DNA of 64,000 nt from DAIOEK01 sp963828285 (GCA_963828285.1 CAWHEB010000002.1:434001-498000); one strand, 5' to 3'; shown: positions 7,581-17,045, counted from the stretch's first letter. The notes: generated by a model not told the origin, from the sequence alone. Numbers and translations are program-made.

Positions 7581-7613
7581 CCACCTAACAGATAACGGAA
7601 ACTGAGGAATAAA

Positions 7614-9320
7614 ATGGCAAACACAATCGGTCAACTAGATTCTTCTTTCACAAATCTCATCAGTAATCTGATGGTGATTGAACGACAGCCGTTATTGCGC
7701 TTAACCGCTTTACGGGATACAGTCGTTCAGAAAAAAGCGATCCTGACCGATTTAAAAACCAAGCTCGATGCCTTGCTAAATGCAACAAAAACGCTGCGAC
7801 CCAGCGATACATTCTTCTCACTATCACCTGGCAGGAAAGTCTCTGTCGCCTCCAATACAACCGGATCCACAATAGTAACTGCCCTGGCCAGCTCAACATC
7901 GGTGCCGGGGAATTATGTTATCAGTGATGTAACCCTCGCTAAAGCTCATTCAGTGATGTCTGATCGACAGGCCTACTCCGATCAGGATTTGGACTACACT
8001 GGAGTAATCTTCATGGGTGGGGCTGAATCTCGTTCTCAGATCACCAATACTACCAATGCAGCAGTATCCGGTTTTGGTACTGGTGAATCGCTTGATGGCG
8101 GTCAACCTGAACTCGGCAGCGGAAATTACTACATCGAAACCAGGACATCCTCAGGTGTTCAGCAGTTCCGTATCGTTGACTCCGAGGGAAAAAGCGTGAA
8201 TATCCGCAAAGATGGTAATGCCGGATCCTATACCACCACCTGGCAAAATCTACCCGCTGTTGGCACTTTCAATACCGGTCGCGGTTTGACGCTGGATTTC
8301 AGCGGCGGATTCGTTAATGGGACCAAGGGCAGCGGAGCGGCCAGTGTAACCTACACTGCAAAAGGCACTTCTTTGGATATCGTTCCTGAGGATAGTCTGG
8401 TCGATATTGCATCAAAAATAAATAATGCTTCATATCCAACAGGTAATGAAGTTTTAGCCAGTATAGTGGATAACCAGCTCATTCTCACTGCCAAATATTC
8501 CGGCAGCCAACATACAATCAAAGCCAGTGGAGCAATATTGGGCTCGCTGGGTATCCTCAATGCAGGTGACTTCAAGCATGTCAACAGCATCGCCAATGAT
8601 GCCAGCTTCAAAGTGAATGGACTCTCTGTTACGCGATCTCAAAACAGTAATCTGACAGATGTAGTCAGCGGTGTCACCCTAAATCTAACCGCTGACGCCG
8701 AAGGGGTGGGTAAGTCTGCAACGATCACCCTTATCGGAGATGTCACACCACAGAAAAACGCGATCAGCGATTTCTTAAGGCAATACAATGGAATACAAAC
8801 ATATCTTTCCGCTAAGACTGCCGTTACCAAGAAGGACGACGGTACTTACGAAAGAGCTGCTCTGGCAGGTGATTCCATGATGACAGCCTTAAAGTTGGAT
8901 TTAAGTCGGGTTTTTGTCAGTGGATATACCAATAGCGGAACGCTATCCAGATTACGCGACATTGGTATCTCACTAGATGATAACGGACAAGCTGCAATCA
9001 CTGATAGCACCAAACTTGAATCTGCATTATCTAACAACTACAACAACGTGAAATTCCTATTGGATTCAGCGATGACAGATATGACGAACAAGCTAAATCG
9101 GTACACAGGAACAAGCAGTTATGTCACAACAGCCATTTCCGCAGCGGATAAAGAATCTACACGCGCAAATGGCCAGATCACAACCATGAACGAGCGATTG
9201 GCAAAGAAAGAACAACAATTACGTGATCAGTTTGCTGCAGCACAATCTACATTGCAATCGCTTGCATATGAACAACAAACCATTACAGCCGGGTTCAATT
9301 CAATGAACTCGCTCTATTAA
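7614..9320 (+). CDS. fliD: Flagellar cap / hook-associated protein 2
   Basis: FliD caps the growing filament and folds incoming flagellin. The 568-residue protein has the FliD N-terminal helices (TNLISNLMVIERQPLLRLTAL at 13-33) and a C-terminal coiled coil ending in repeated Asn/Gln-rich helices and GFNSMNSLY. A hook IN-type motif (DSLVDIASKINNA) lies near residue 258. Residues ~153-249 form a beta-rich insert (GFGTGESLDGG, QFRIVDSEGKSVNI, TGRGLTLDFSG) that closely resembles a segment of FlgK in this window and, more weakly, the flagellin variable region. A GAGGA site precedes the ATG. It is probably read through from flagellin 2 or from an unseen promoter. Confidence 0.95.
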   Translation: MANTIGQLDSSFTNLISNLMVIERQPLLRLTALRDTVVQKKAILTDLKTKLDALLNATKTLRPSDTFFSLSPGRKVSVASNTTGSTIVTALASSTSVPGNYVISDVTLAKAHSVMSDRQAYSDQDLDYTGVIFMGGAESRSQITNTTNAAVSGFGTGESLDGGQPELGSGNYYIETRTSSGVQQFRIVDSEGKSVNIRKDGNAGSYTTTWQNLPAVGTFNTGRGLTLDFSGGFVNGTKGSGAASVTYTAKGTSLDIVPEDSLVDIASKINNASYPTGNEVLASIVDNQLILTAKYSGSQHTIKASGAILGSLGILNAGDFKHVNSIANDASFKVNGLSVTRSQNSNLTDVVSGVTLNLTADAEGVGKSATITLIGDVTPQKNAISDFLRQYNGIQTYLSAKTAVTKKDDGTYERAALAGDSMMTALKLDLSRVFVSGYTNSGTLSRLRDIGISLDDNGQAAITDSTKLESALSNNYNNVKFLLDSAMTDMTNKLNRYTGTSSYVTTAISAADKESTRANGQITTMNERLAKKEQQLRDQFAAAQSTLQSLAYEQQTITAGFNSMNSLY

Positions 9321-9324
9321 CCCC

Positions 9325-9363
9325 GAACCTTCACCGCAAATCTGCATTCCTCCAGGAAGGTTC
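9325..9363 (+). other. Inverted repeat between fliD and flaG
   Basis: GAACCTTC (9325-9332) and GAAGGTTC (9356-9363) are perfect complements separated by 23 bases. There is no T-run. It could be an mRNA processing or stabilising stem just before the flaG ribosome-binding site. Confidence 0.35.
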
Positions 9364-9387
9364 AAGGCAAGGATGCCGGAGGGCAAA

Positions 9388-9723
9388 ATGTCAAACGAAT
9401 TAGGAAGCATCTCAAAAGTAGAAATGGACTTGGTGGGCAGCGTCGCAGCTGCCCAGGTGCAACAGCAACAAGCTGTGGCGCCTAAGCCGGAAGTATCCAA
9501 ACCAGCAGAACCGGTCAAAGAGGTCAGACGTGAAAAAGCCCCTGAGCCGAAAGCTGCCCCTGTGATGACCTCAGATGTTACTCTGAAATTCATCGTGGAC
9601 CAGGATTCAAACAATATCACGGTATTGGTGTTGGATCGCGCTAATCAGCGTGTGATCCGTGCCATACCACCCGAGGAACTTAACCAGTTCCGCGGAGGGG
9701 ATCTACTCTCTCTCTTTGCATAG
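9388..9723 (+). CDS. flaG: FlaG family protein
   Basis: The C-terminal half matches FlaG: TLKFIVDQDSNNITVLVLD followed by VIRAIPPEELNQF, the signature of small proteins encoded near fliD that affect filament length. I chose the ATG at 9388 because GGAGGG at 9378-9383 is well placed for it; the earlier ATG at 9373 has no such site. The result is 111 residues. The middle is a Pro/Glu/Lys-rich linker (residues ~35-60). Its order fliD-flaG-fliS is the usual one, and it likely shares a transcript with fliD. Confidence 0.85.
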   Translation: MSNELGSISKVEMDLVGSVAAAQVQQQQAVAPKPEVSKPAEPVKEVRREKAPEPKAAPVMTSDVTLKFIVDQDSNNITVLVLDRANQRVIRAIPPEELNQFRGGDLLSLFA

Positions 9724-9763
9724 GAACCCAAAAAATATTAAGCTCTTTTTTACGGGAAGCCTG

Positions 9764-9790
9764 TGTAGTCAGCATAAAATGTGTCGATAA
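9764..9790 (+). promoter_or_regulatory. Probable sigma-28 promoter of fliS
   Basis: TGTA at 9764-9767, 15 bases, GTCGATAA at 9783-9790. The -35 is weak, but the string CGATAATAGAA is shared with both flagellin promoters, which supports the call. It lies 45 bases before the fliS GTG. Confidence 0.6.
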
Positions 9791-9834
9791 TAGAACCATA
9801 GAGCAAGATTAGAATACCCATTAGGAGTAATGCC

Positions 9835-10194
9835 GTGTATCAACCAGCTTACCAACGTAACGAATACAGAACACAAGATGTCATGGGTGCAAGCCCGATA
9901 CGCCTCGTGATCATGGCCTACAATTTGGCAATCAATGCATGCGAACAAAGAGATTTTGCTAAAGCCACCCGTGCGATTACTGTATTACGCGACGCCCTCA
10001 ACTTCGATTATCCTGAGGTTTCAGTTGGTTTATTCCGGTTATATCAGTACTGCCTTGACTGTATTCGACAGGGAGATTACCACAGCCCGATAGCTACCTT
10101 GTCCGAACTTCGAGATGCCTGGGCGCAAGGGGAGAAAAGTCTGCAACATATCGCAGCACCTAGTTTGCAAAATTCGAAGATCTCCGCAGCTTGA
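9835..10194 (+). CDS. fliS: Flagellin export chaperone FliS
   Basis: FliS binds the C-terminus of newly made flagellin in the cytoplasm and keeps it unfolded until export. The 119-residue protein begins with the typical FliS start (YQRNEYRTQDVMGASPIRLVIMAYN), is all-helical and is close to usual length. The start is GTG at 9835, seven bases after AGGAG; an ATG at 9830 is out of frame. It follows flaG by 111 bases with its own likely sigma-28 promoter and is followed by a terminator, so it can be made together with flagellin. Confidence 0.92.
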   Translation: MYQPAYQRNEYRTQDVMGASPIRLVIMAYNLAINACEQRDFAKATRAITVLRDALNFDYPEVSVGLFRLYQYCLDCIRQGDYHSPIATLSELRDAWAQGEKSLQHIAAPSLQNSKISAA

Positions 10195-10235
10195 TGAAGT
10201 AGTCCGTATCAAAAACTGACATTTTCCCACCAAAT

Positions 10236-10268
10236 CCCCGAAGCAATGAGATGCCTATCGGGGTTTTT
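10236..10268 (+). terminator. Rho-independent terminator after fliS
   Basis: CCCCGA (10236-10241) pairs with TCGGGG (10258-10263), with an inner GCA/TGC pairing and a following TTTTT (10264-10268). It closes the filament gene group before the flgC operon. Confidence 0.85.
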
Positions 10269-10377
10269 CCATTCCCTTTACTAAAAATTTATTCGATCTT
10301 CATAAGAGCTTTACTGAGTCTTGTGTTTTGATTTGGTAGTATACAAGCATGAATATCCAGATCACGAGGAGATACCT

Positions 10378-10839
10378 ATGAGCTTTTGGAACAGCTTACG
10401 AATTGGCGCTACAGGGCTTACAGCCCAACGGCTTCGCCTGGATATGATTTCCAACAATATTGCCAATGCCCAGACAACCAAAACTGCTGAAGGTGGACCA
10501 TATAAACGGCAAGATGTCGTTTTCATTCCACAAAACGCAGGAAAGAGTTTACCCGGGTTTTTAGCCGCCAGACTTGGGAATACACCTGTCGGAAGACAGG
10601 CTGGTCAGGTAGGTGGAGTCGAAATCGCACAGGTTACCACAGATAACGAAACCGGTCCACGTGTATACGATCCAACTCATCCAGATGCAGACAAAGATGG
10701 CTACGTGACATATCCGAACGTCAACATGGTTGTTGAAATGACCAACATGCTTTCCGCGACCAGGTCTTACGAAGCAAATCTGGCTGTTGTAGACGCGGCA
10801 AAGAGAATGGCTCTAAAAGCTTTGGATATCGGACGTTAA
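10378..10839 (+). CDS. flgC: Flagellar basal-body rod protein FlgC
   Basis: FlgC is a proximal rod subunit. Its N-terminus (GATGLTAQRLRLDMISNNIANAQTT) is the classic rod-protein motif, and the C-terminus (VNMVVEMTNMLSATRSYEANLAVVDAAKRMALKALDIG) is the matching FlgC helix. The ATG at 10378 has a GAGGAG site eight bases upstream and yields 153 residues, typical length. This gene opens a long plus-strand operon running to flgE, with fliE starting 16 bases after its stop. Its usual partner flgB is displaced about 6 kb downstream instead of sitting directly before flgC. Confidence 0.95.
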   Translation: MSFWNSLRIGATGLTAQRLRLDMISNNIANAQTTKTAEGGPYKRQDVVFIPQNAGKSLPGFLAARLGNTPVGRQAGQVGGVEIAQVTTDNETGPRVYDPTHPDADKDGYVTYPNVNMVVEMTNMLSATRSYEANLAVVDAAKRMALKALDIGR

Positions 10840-10855
10840 CTAAAGGACTTAATCG

Positions 10856-11161
10856 ATGGCAATCACACCCATTCCCTCAATAAATATCAATTCGATCAAT
10901 CCACTCGAGCAAACTAACAGAAAAAATGGAGCGAATGCTCTCGATTCTGTTGGAAAGACATTCGGTGATGTCCTTAATTCGCTGAATGAATCTCAACTTG
11001 AGGCAGATGATCTGACCCAAAAACTAGCAACCGGCCAGGAAGTGGATTTGCACCAGGTAATGATCTCGGCAGAAGAAAATGATGTCAATTTTAAAGTAGC
11101 CATGGCGATTCGCGACAAATTAGTAGATGCCTACCGCGAAGTCATGCGCATGTCTGTTTAG
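10856..11161 (+). CDS. fliE: Flagellar hook-basal body complex protein FliE
   Basis: FliE links the MS ring to the rod and is an early export substrate. The 101-residue protein has the conserved FliE core (FGDVLNSLNESQLEADDLTQ near 38-57) and the C-terminal motif (VMISAEENDVNFKVAMAIRDKLVDAYREVMRMSV). Its order flgC-fliE-fliF is standard. The first 35 residues are low in complexity, which is usual for this family. It is separated by 28 bases from fliF. Confidence 0.93.
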   Translation: MAITPIPSININSINPLEQTNRKNGANALDSVGKTFGDVLNSLNESQLEADDLTQKLATGQEVDLHQVMISAEENDVNFKVAMAIRDKLVDAYREVMRMSV

Positions 11162-11189
11162 TAACCCTTTTCTATAGGTAGATTGAACT

Positions 11190-12851
11190 ATGACAGTTCC
11201 AGTACAACAACAACTCACCTCCTTCTGGACCCGGCAGTCCACCTCGCAAAAGATCACACTGGTTGCTCTCGTGATCGCTGCGGCAGTATTAATTCCGTTG
11301 TTTGTTTCATGGGCCACTCAACCCAGTTATGCAGTAGCATTTAGCGGTATGAGTGAAGAGGATGCCGGCCAGGTGGTGCAAAAACTCACTGAAGCCAATA
11401 TTCCGTACAAGTTGAATGGTACTGGAACAATCATGGTTCCCCAGAACCAGGTATATGAAGTCCGATTGCAGATGGCTCGTGAAGGTCTTCCTCAAAATGG
11501 GACTGTTGGATTGGAAGTATTCTCCGGCTCAACCCTGGGGATGACCGAATTTACCCAAAAAGTAAACTACCAGCGGGCAACTGAAGGTGAATTGGAACGA
11601 ACGATCAGCAGCCTTGCACCAGTTGAAGCAGTACGTGTACATATCGTTACACCAGAGAAAACTTTGCTTTCCAGTGATCAAGCACCTACTACTGCGTCCA
11701 TCATGCTGAAACTGTCATCCGGGAAAACCTTGGATCAAGCTCAGGTTGCATCCATCACACATCTTGTAGCTAGCAGCATTGAAGGTTTGAAACCGGAAAA
11801 TGTGGTTGTGGTTGACTCATCTGGAAGGATGTTAGCCAGTGGGGCTGGCAGCACAGGTGATGCGAGTTCAGCAGCTCAAACAGACAGCCGCCGGGCGGCA
11901 GAATCAGCTGCGGCAGTAGCAATCCAACAAAAAGCTGACCTGCTCTTAGCTCAGGTTTTGGGACCAAACCGGGCAGTAGTTCAGGCAAATGTTTCTTTGG
12001 ATTGGACCCAAAAAGAAGTCAAATCTCAAACATTTGAACCTACCCAGACTGCACTTCGCAGTTCTCAAAAAACTACAGAAAACTATACTGCCAGTGGCGG
12101 AGCTACCGGTGGAGTTCCAGGTGCAACCAGTAATCTACCCACACCGGTTGCAACAGCCGGTGCAAATAGTAGTTCATCCACTTATACCCGCTCCGAAGAA
12201 GTGATCAATTATGAAGTATCTTCATCAGAGACACATGAGATCGTAACCCCTGGAACCATCAAAAGGATTTCAGTCAGTGTATTAGTGGATGGGGTCACCA
12301 ACTCTGCACAGCTTACTACACTCAAAAGTGCTGTCGCCGCTGCTGTAGGTATCGATGAGACTCGTGGTGACAAACTGGTTGTGGAAAATACGACTTTTGA
12401 TAAAACTTTTATCACCACTCAGACTGAAGATCTGGATAAATCCTCACAAACCGAAATGTACTGGAAGATCGGTGAAATCGCTGGAGCAGTTATTCTATTG
12501 TTCGCCTTGTTATTCTACGTTCAAAGATTACTTAAGAACCTAAGGCTTGCATCAGCGGACGCCTGGGTACCGGTAATGAAACCTTTATCAGAAGCTGCTC
12601 TCAATCCGGGACCTATGTCGGCTTCAAGTATGCTAAGTAATGCTCTTTCCAGTAACCCGCTTACTCCAGCGTTACATCAATCCACACCTGAAGCGCTGAC
12701 CTCAACCAGACTGGAACCAGTAAAAAGAGTTCATAAATCTAACCCGGAAGAAGAACAGTTACAAAAAGCGTTGACTCGCTTGACTGAAGAAAACCCAGCC
12801 TCAGTCGCTGAGATCATTCAAATGTGGCTCTCTGAAGACGGGAAACAATAA
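11190..12851 (+). CDS. fliF: Flagellar MS-ring protein FliF
   Basis: FliF forms the membrane-embedded MS ring on which the motor and export gate assemble. The 553-residue protein has two membrane segments, ~21-41 (LVALVIAAAVLIPLFVSWA) and ~429-450 (GAVILLFALLFYVQRLL). Periplasmic ring-building motifs lie between them (LQMAREGLPQNGTVGLEVF, QRATEGELERTISSLAPVEAVRVHIV). The cytoplasmic tail ends in an acidic helix (NPASVAEIIQMWLSED) that binds FliG. A Ser/Thr/Gly-rich loop (~295-325) is probably flexible. Its stop overlaps the fliG ATG at 12851, indicating translational coupling. Confidence 0.97.
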   Translation: MTVPVQQQLTSFWTRQSTSQKITLVALVIAAAVLIPLFVSWATQPSYAVAFSGMSEEDAGQVVQKLTEANIPYKLNGTGTIMVPQNQVYEVRLQMAREGLPQNGTVGLEVFSGSTLGMTEFTQKVNYQRATEGELERTISSLAPVEAVRVHIVTPEKTLLSSDQAPTTASIMLKLSSGKTLDQAQVASITHLVASSIEGLKPENVVVVDSSGRMLASGAGSTGDASSAAQTDSRRAAESAAAVAIQQKADLLLAQVLGPNRAVVQANVSLDWTQKEVKSQTFEPTQTALRSSQKTTENYTASGGATGGVPGATSNLPTPVATAGANSSSSTYTRSEEVINYEVSSSETHEIVTPGTIKRISVSVLVDGVTNSAQLTTLKSAVAAAVGIDETRGDKLVVENTTFDKTFITTQTEDLDKSSQTEMYWKIGEIAGAVILLFALLFYVQRLLKNLRLASADAWVPVMKPLSEAALNPGPMSASSMLSNALSSNPLTPALHQSTPEALTSTRLEPVKRVHKSNPEEEQLQKALTRLTEENPASVAEIIQMWLSEDGKQ

Positions 12852-13870
12852 TGGATACATTCATCCCACCATCCGGCTTAGAGAAAACAACCGCTCTGCT
12901 TCTCTCTTTGGGCGTCGATCTTTCATCAAAGGTTTTACAGTACCTTGGGGAAGGCGATATCGAGCGTGTTTTGATGGCTTTATCGAAAGCAGGCAACGTA
13001 AATCAAGATTTACGACGTGATGTAATGGTTGAGGCATATGACCTTTCACAAGATGGTGTTGGATCATTCAGCGGTGGAGCTGAGTACAGTCGGCAATTGC
13101 TTGCCCGCGCTGTTGGTCCACGCCGCGGCGCGGAAATACTTGAAAGGATATCAGCACGGGAACAGTTATCTTCTTTCGAAATGCTTCGAAACGCTGATCC
13201 TTCCCAAGTCGCTACACTGCTACAAGATGAACTTCCACAGACCATTGCACTGGTCTTATCTTATTTGGAAGCGAAAGTTGCTGCTGATATTCTTTGCAGC
13301 ATGCCCAAAGACCTCCAGATCGAGGTTGTTCTTCGCCTCGCGAATATGGATCGTGTCTCTCCACAGGTCGTCCAGGTGGTGGAGAAAAATCTGAAAAGTA
13401 AATTGTCCGGTGTCATAAATGAAGCGGATTTCCGTGCTACCGGAGGTGTCTCTTTCCTGGTAAAGATGATGAACCAGGTCGATCGAGGAGTTCAAAAATC
13501 AATTCTGGAAGCTTTGGATACAACCAATCCAAAACTGGTTGAAGATATTCACGCGAATATGTTCACCTTCGATGACCTGGCGAAGCTGGATGATAAAACC
13601 ATGCAGCGCGTCCTTCGCGATGTATCCAAATCGGATCTCGCCCTCGCCCTCAAAGCTGCATCAGAAAAATTGAAAGATTTGGTTTTCCGTAATCAATCCG
13701 AACGTGCTCGAGAAAACTTAAAAGAAGAAATTGATGTTTTGGGACCACAATTGGCCAAGAATGTATATGGTGCCCAACGCCGCATTGTTGACGCAGTGAG
13801 AACACTGGAAGAATCTGGGGAGATCGTAATCGCAGGCAGTGGAGGAGATGAGTATGAAGTCATCGCATAG
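12851..13870 (+). CDS. fliG: Flagellar motor switch protein FliG
   Basis: FliG is the C-ring component that contacts both FliF and the stator. The 339 residues match the family's length. N-terminal helices (GLEKTTALLLSLGVDLSSKVLQYL) bind FliF, and the middle domain carries the ADILCSMPKDLQ region. The C-terminal torque helix carries charged residues (TMQRVLRDVSKSDLALALK, RARENLKEEIDVLGP) that interact with MotA. The gene overlaps fliF by one base and fliH by 17 bases, so synthesis of the switch, MS ring and ATPase regulator is tightly coupled. Confidence 0.97.
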   Translation: MDTFIPPSGLEKTTALLLSLGVDLSSKVLQYLGEGDIERVLMALSKAGNVNQDLRRDVMVEAYDLSQDGVGSFSGGAEYSRQLLARAVGPRRGAEILERISAREQLSSFEMLRNADPSQVATLLQDELPQTIALVLSYLEAKVAADILCSMPKDLQIEVVLRLANMDRVSPQVVQVVEKNLKSKLSGVINEADFRATGGVSFLVKMMNQVDRGVQKSILEALDTTNPKLVEDIHANMFTFDDLAKLDDKTMQRVLRDVSKSDLALALKAASEKLKDLVFRNQSERARENLKEEIDVLGPQLAKNVYGAQRRIVDAVRTLEESGEIVIAGSGGDEYEVIA

Positions 13871-14729
13871 TAATCTCAATCCCGATGGAAAAATGCAAAG
13901 CTGGAAACCAGCTGATTTGTATGAAAATCTGTTGGATTTGGGAAGCACCGCAAATGATGGTATTCCAGAAAGTCTGTTTGGAAAACCTCAAAAATCATCT
14001 CTGGGAGAAAAACTTGGCGGTGGATTGTTGAAGAACGATACAACCTTGAATCCCACTGTATGGTCTCCAGGTGAGCTATCTGCTCCACACACAGAAAAAA
14101 CTCCTGAGAAATGGGAACCCGCAGTACGTTATGCAACAGCCGCAAACGCGACAGATGTAGCTACGCAGATCATCGTCGATGCACGGCGACAAGCTGATGA
14201 AATCATCCACCAGTCCGAAATCTCTGCAAAGAGTATTCAGGAACAAGCTTACCAGGATGGTTGGAATGCATCTTTAGGCGAATTGCGGAATCATTTTGAC
14301 ACAGCAAGAAATTTGATCCAGGAAACCTCTGACTGGAGGGATGAACTCTTAAAACAAAGCGAGACAATGATTCTGACCTTGGTCAAAGATATTTCCCTAA
14401 AATTATTCGGTGATGGTTATGTTCTGGACAAGGACACATTGCAGCAGACTTTTAACAGGGTTCTGGAAAATGCAAGATCATTGGGAAATTTACGGATCTA
14501 TGTCAATCCTGAGGATGCAGGATTATTAGGTCCATACTGGCGTGAATTACAAGAATCAATTACTACCCATAAGATCGAAGTTGTTCCATCCAGTTCGATC
14601 GCTCGAGGTGGATGTTATGTAAATGGACAATGGGGTTCTGCTGATGGCCGAATTGAGACTCAATTAAAAGCCATCATTGACACCCTTGAACCCGAAGAAA
14701 ATGATGTTGTGGATGTTAATCCAGAATGA
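13854..14729 (+). CDS. fliH: Flagellar assembly protein FliH
   Basis: FliH binds and regulates the export ATPase FliI and tethers it to FliN. I chose the ATG at 13854 because GGAGG at 13841-13845 is eight bases upstream; GTG 13839 and ATG 13848 are too close to or overlap that site. The 291-residue protein has a polar N-terminus (~1-95), a long helix with regularly spaced small residues (TQIIVDARRQADEIIHQSEISAKSI, ~108-132), and a C-terminal domain (NLRIYVNPEDAGLL, GGCYVNGQWGSADGRIETQL) typical of FliH/HrpE. It overlaps fliI by 4 bases (ATGA). Confidence 0.9.
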   Translation: MKSSHSNLNPDGKMQSWKPADLYENLLDLGSTANDGIPESLFGKPQKSSLGEKLGGGLLKNDTTLNPTVWSPGELSAPHTEKTPEKWEPAVRYATAANATDVATQIIVDARRQADEIIHQSEISAKSIQEQAYQDGWNASLGELRNHFDTARNLIQETSDWRDELLKQSETMILTLVKDISLKLFGDGYVLDKDTLQQTFNRVLENARSLGNLRIYVNPEDAGLLGPYWRELQESITTHKIEVVPSSSIARGGCYVNGQWGSADGRIETQLKAIIDTLEPEENDVVDVNPE

Positions 14730-16048
14730 GTATTGCCGTGCAGTTACCAGACTTAAGTCGTTATTCCAAAGCAATTACCAAGCTTAACCCTACCCGTACG
14801 TCTGGTAGAGTAAATCAGGTGTTGGGATTAACGATCCAAGCCATAGGATTGGATTGCCAGATTGGCGAAGTCTGCGAAATTCACTCTAGTGATGAAGCCC
14901 CCATTTATTCAGAAGTTGTCGGATTTCAAGAGGATCGGGTTTTACTTATGCCTCTTGGCGATATGCACGGCATTCAACCTGGATCGGCAGTTTTTCCGGT
15001 TGCCAAAGCATTTCGGACTCCAGTTGGTATGCCACTACTGGGAAGGGTTCTGGATGGACTTGGACAGCCTCTGGATACCGGTCCAACATTGGATGGTCTT
15101 GAAAAAGCTTCAACATATGCCATTCCACCTCATCCATTATCCAGACCACCAATCACAGATCCGCTTGTAACCGGGGTACGGGTTATTGACGGTATGCTCA
15201 CCTGCGGCAAAGGGCAGCGTATGGGTATTTTTGCCGGTTCAGGCGTTGGCAAAAGCACCTTGATGGGCACCATTGCACGTTCTTCAAAATCAGATGTAAG
15301 TGTGATCGCTCTAGTTGGTGAACGAGGTAGAGAGGTACGTGAATTCCTTGAGCGGGATCTTGGTGATGATGGTCTTGCGAGATCAGTCGTAGTTGTGTCA
15401 ACTTCTGACCAACCCGCATTAGTCCGTTTGAAAGCAGCTTTTGTTGCCATGACGATCGCCGAGAATTTCCGCGACCATGGGCTTGATGTCACCTTCCTGA
15501 TGGATTCTGTGACCCGTTTTGCTATGGCACAGCGTGAGATCGGACTCGCAATTGGTGAACCACCAGCCAGCAAAGGATACACACCATCCGTATTTGCCCT
15601 GCTCCCAAGACTGCTTGAAAGAGCAGGCGCGAGCGATAAAGGGACCATCACCGGATTCTTCACTGTATTGGTTGAAGGTGATGACTTTAATGAACCCATC
15701 TGTGATGCTACACGCGGTATTTTGGACGGTCATATCATTCTTTCGAGAGCTATGGCAGCCCGTAACCATTATCCTGCTATTGACGTGCTCAACAGTGTCA
15801 GTAGAGTAATGCCAGCAGTGACCTCTAAAGAGCATCAACAGATGGCAGCAAAGGCACGAAAACACCTGGCCACCTATGAAAAAGCACGCGATCTAGTAAA
15901 CATCGGAGCGTACGTCTCAGGCTCCGATCCAGATATTGATGCATCCTTACGAGTCCTCCCTTCAATAACCAGTTTCCTTCAGCAGGAAACTAAAGAAGTA
16001 ACATCATTCGAAGATACGCTCAGCATGTTGGGATCTGCCCAGGAGTGA
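14726..16048 (+). CDS. fliI: Flagellum-specific export ATPase FliI
   Basis: FliI is the F1-beta-like ATPase of the flagellar type III export apparatus. In 440 residues it shows Walker A GSGVGKST at 171-178, the GERGREV motif after it, a Walker B-type TFLMDSVTRFA segment, and the conserved GEPPASKGYTPSVFALLPRLLERAG signature. Length and motifs are standard. The start overlaps fliH by four bases and fliJ follows after 8 bases, so ATPase, regulator and stalk are produced together. It acts at the cytoplasmic face of the export gate. Confidence 0.97.
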   Translation: MSIAVQLPDLSRYSKAITKLNPTRTSGRVNQVLGLTIQAIGLDCQIGEVCEIHSSDEAPIYSEVVGFQEDRVLLMPLGDMHGIQPGSAVFPVAKAFRTPVGMPLLGRVLDGLGQPLDTGPTLDGLEKASTYAIPPHPLSRPPITDPLVTGVRVIDGMLTCGKGQRMGIFAGSGVGKSTLMGTIARSSKSDVSVIALVGERGREVREFLERDLGDDGLARSVVVVSTSDQPALVRLKAAFVAMTIAENFRDHGLDVTFLMDSVTRFAMAQREIGLAIGEPPASKGYTPSVFALLPRLLERAGASDKGTITGFFTVLVEGDDFNEPICDATRGILDGHIILSRAMAARNHYPAIDVLNSVSRVMPAVTSKEHQQMAAKARKHLATYEKARDLVNIGAYVSGSDPDIDASLRVLPSITSFLQQETKEVTSFEDTLSMLGSAQE

Positions 16049-16056
16049 GGTAAATA

Positions 16057-16515
16057 ATGCCACCTAAATTCTCCCTTCAAACCGTACTCGATGTCCGTCA
16101 CTCAAAAGTGGAATCGATCGAGATTGAAATGGGTCGAATGATCCAAATGCGTAGTCAGAAAGAAAGTTATCTTGGAGCATGCTATGCTGCTCAGGATAAA
16201 CTATACGAAGCTCTCCATGAGCACATGGTCGGTGAGATGGATCTGTTTGTGATCAATCACCTCCGTTCAAACATCAACCAGATCTCAAATCAAATTCAAG
16301 CAACATCCGAACAGATCGCTGCTTTAAGTATTTCCATTGAAGAGATCAGATTATCTTTGATCGAAGCAAAAAAAGAAGAAGAAGCATTGGCAATCCTAAA
16401 GAACAAAGAAATTGAGAGATTTCAGGAAGAAGAAAAAGAGAAGGATAAACGATTGGTTGACGATGTCTATATTTCTCAAGGTTTTCGTCAGCGAAGGTCA
16501 CAGGCAAACCCATGA
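16057..16515 (+). CDS. fliJ: Flagellar export protein FliJ
   Basis: FliJ is a small coiled-coil protein that inserts into the FliI ring, like the gamma stalk of F1, and escorts export chaperones. The 152 residues start KFSLQTVLDVRHSKV, typical of FliJ, and are almost entirely heptad-rich helix with a long charged C-terminal stretch (EEALAILKNKEIERFQEEEKEKDKRLVDD). Sequence conservation in this family is low, so the call leans on position directly after fliI. Its stop overlaps the next start by four bases. Confidence 0.85.
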   Translation: MPPKFSLQTVLDVRHSKVESIEIEMGRMIQMRSQKESYLGACYAAQDKLYEALHEHMVGEMDLFVINHLRSNINQISNQIQATSEQIAALSISIEEIRLSLIEAKKEEEALAILKNKEIERFQEEEKEKDKRLVDDVYISQGFRQRRSQANP

Positions 16516-17045
16516 TAGGCAATTCATTTAATTCTCAGATTCAGGATATCCTCAGCGCCTTGCTGATGAAGTTAATTCAGAAGACTTTGGGTGGAGAATC
16601 CACAACAAAGGGCAAGACCCTCGCTGATTATCAAAGCAATACACCAATAAAAGGTGGGAGTTTTAGTTCAATGATTCAGCAGGCAAGTGAGAAATATGGA
16701 GTAAATCCAAACCTCATCTCTGCAGTTATCAAAGCTGAATCGAATTACAACCCCAAAGCAGTCTCCAAGGCAGGTGCACAGGGATTGATGCAGTTGATGC
16801 CGGGAACGGCAAAATGGCTGGGTGTCAAAAATCCGCTGGATGCTGCGCAGAATATTGATGGTGGCGTTCGTTTTCTAAAAGGATTGTTGAACCGCTACGA
16901 CGGAAATGTGGAATTGGCTCTGGCAGCCTACAATGCCGGTCCCGGAGCAGTGGATAAATATGATGGTATCCCTCCTTACCGCGAGACTCAGGTTTATGTC
17001 CAACGGGTAAAAGATATCATGACAACCAACCAGTGGAGTGCCTGA
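16512..17045 (+). CDS. Soluble lytic murein transglycosylase-like protein
   Basis: Residues ~58-170 are an SLT domain: the catalytic Glu lies in VIKAESNYNPKAVS, followed by GLMQLMPGTAKWLGV and LALAAYNAGPGAV. It cleaves peptidoglycan glycan strands. The 177-residue protein lacks a recognisable Sec signal peptide, and its N-terminus (NSFNSQIQDILSALLMKLI) is amphipathic, so export through the flagellar channel is plausible. Located between fliJ and flgB, it probably opens the wall for the rod, the job done by the FlgJ C-terminal domain in proteobacteria; no separate FlgJ is visible here. Confidence 0.85.
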   Translation: MIGNSFNSQIQDILSALLMKLIQKTLGGESTTKGKTLADYQSNTPIKGGSFSSMIQQASEKYGVNPNLISAVIKAESNYNPKAVSKAGAQGLMQLMPGTAKWLGVKNPLDAAQNIDGGVRFLKGLLNRYDGNVELALAAYNAGPGAVDKYDGIPPYRETQVYVQRVKDIMTTNQWSA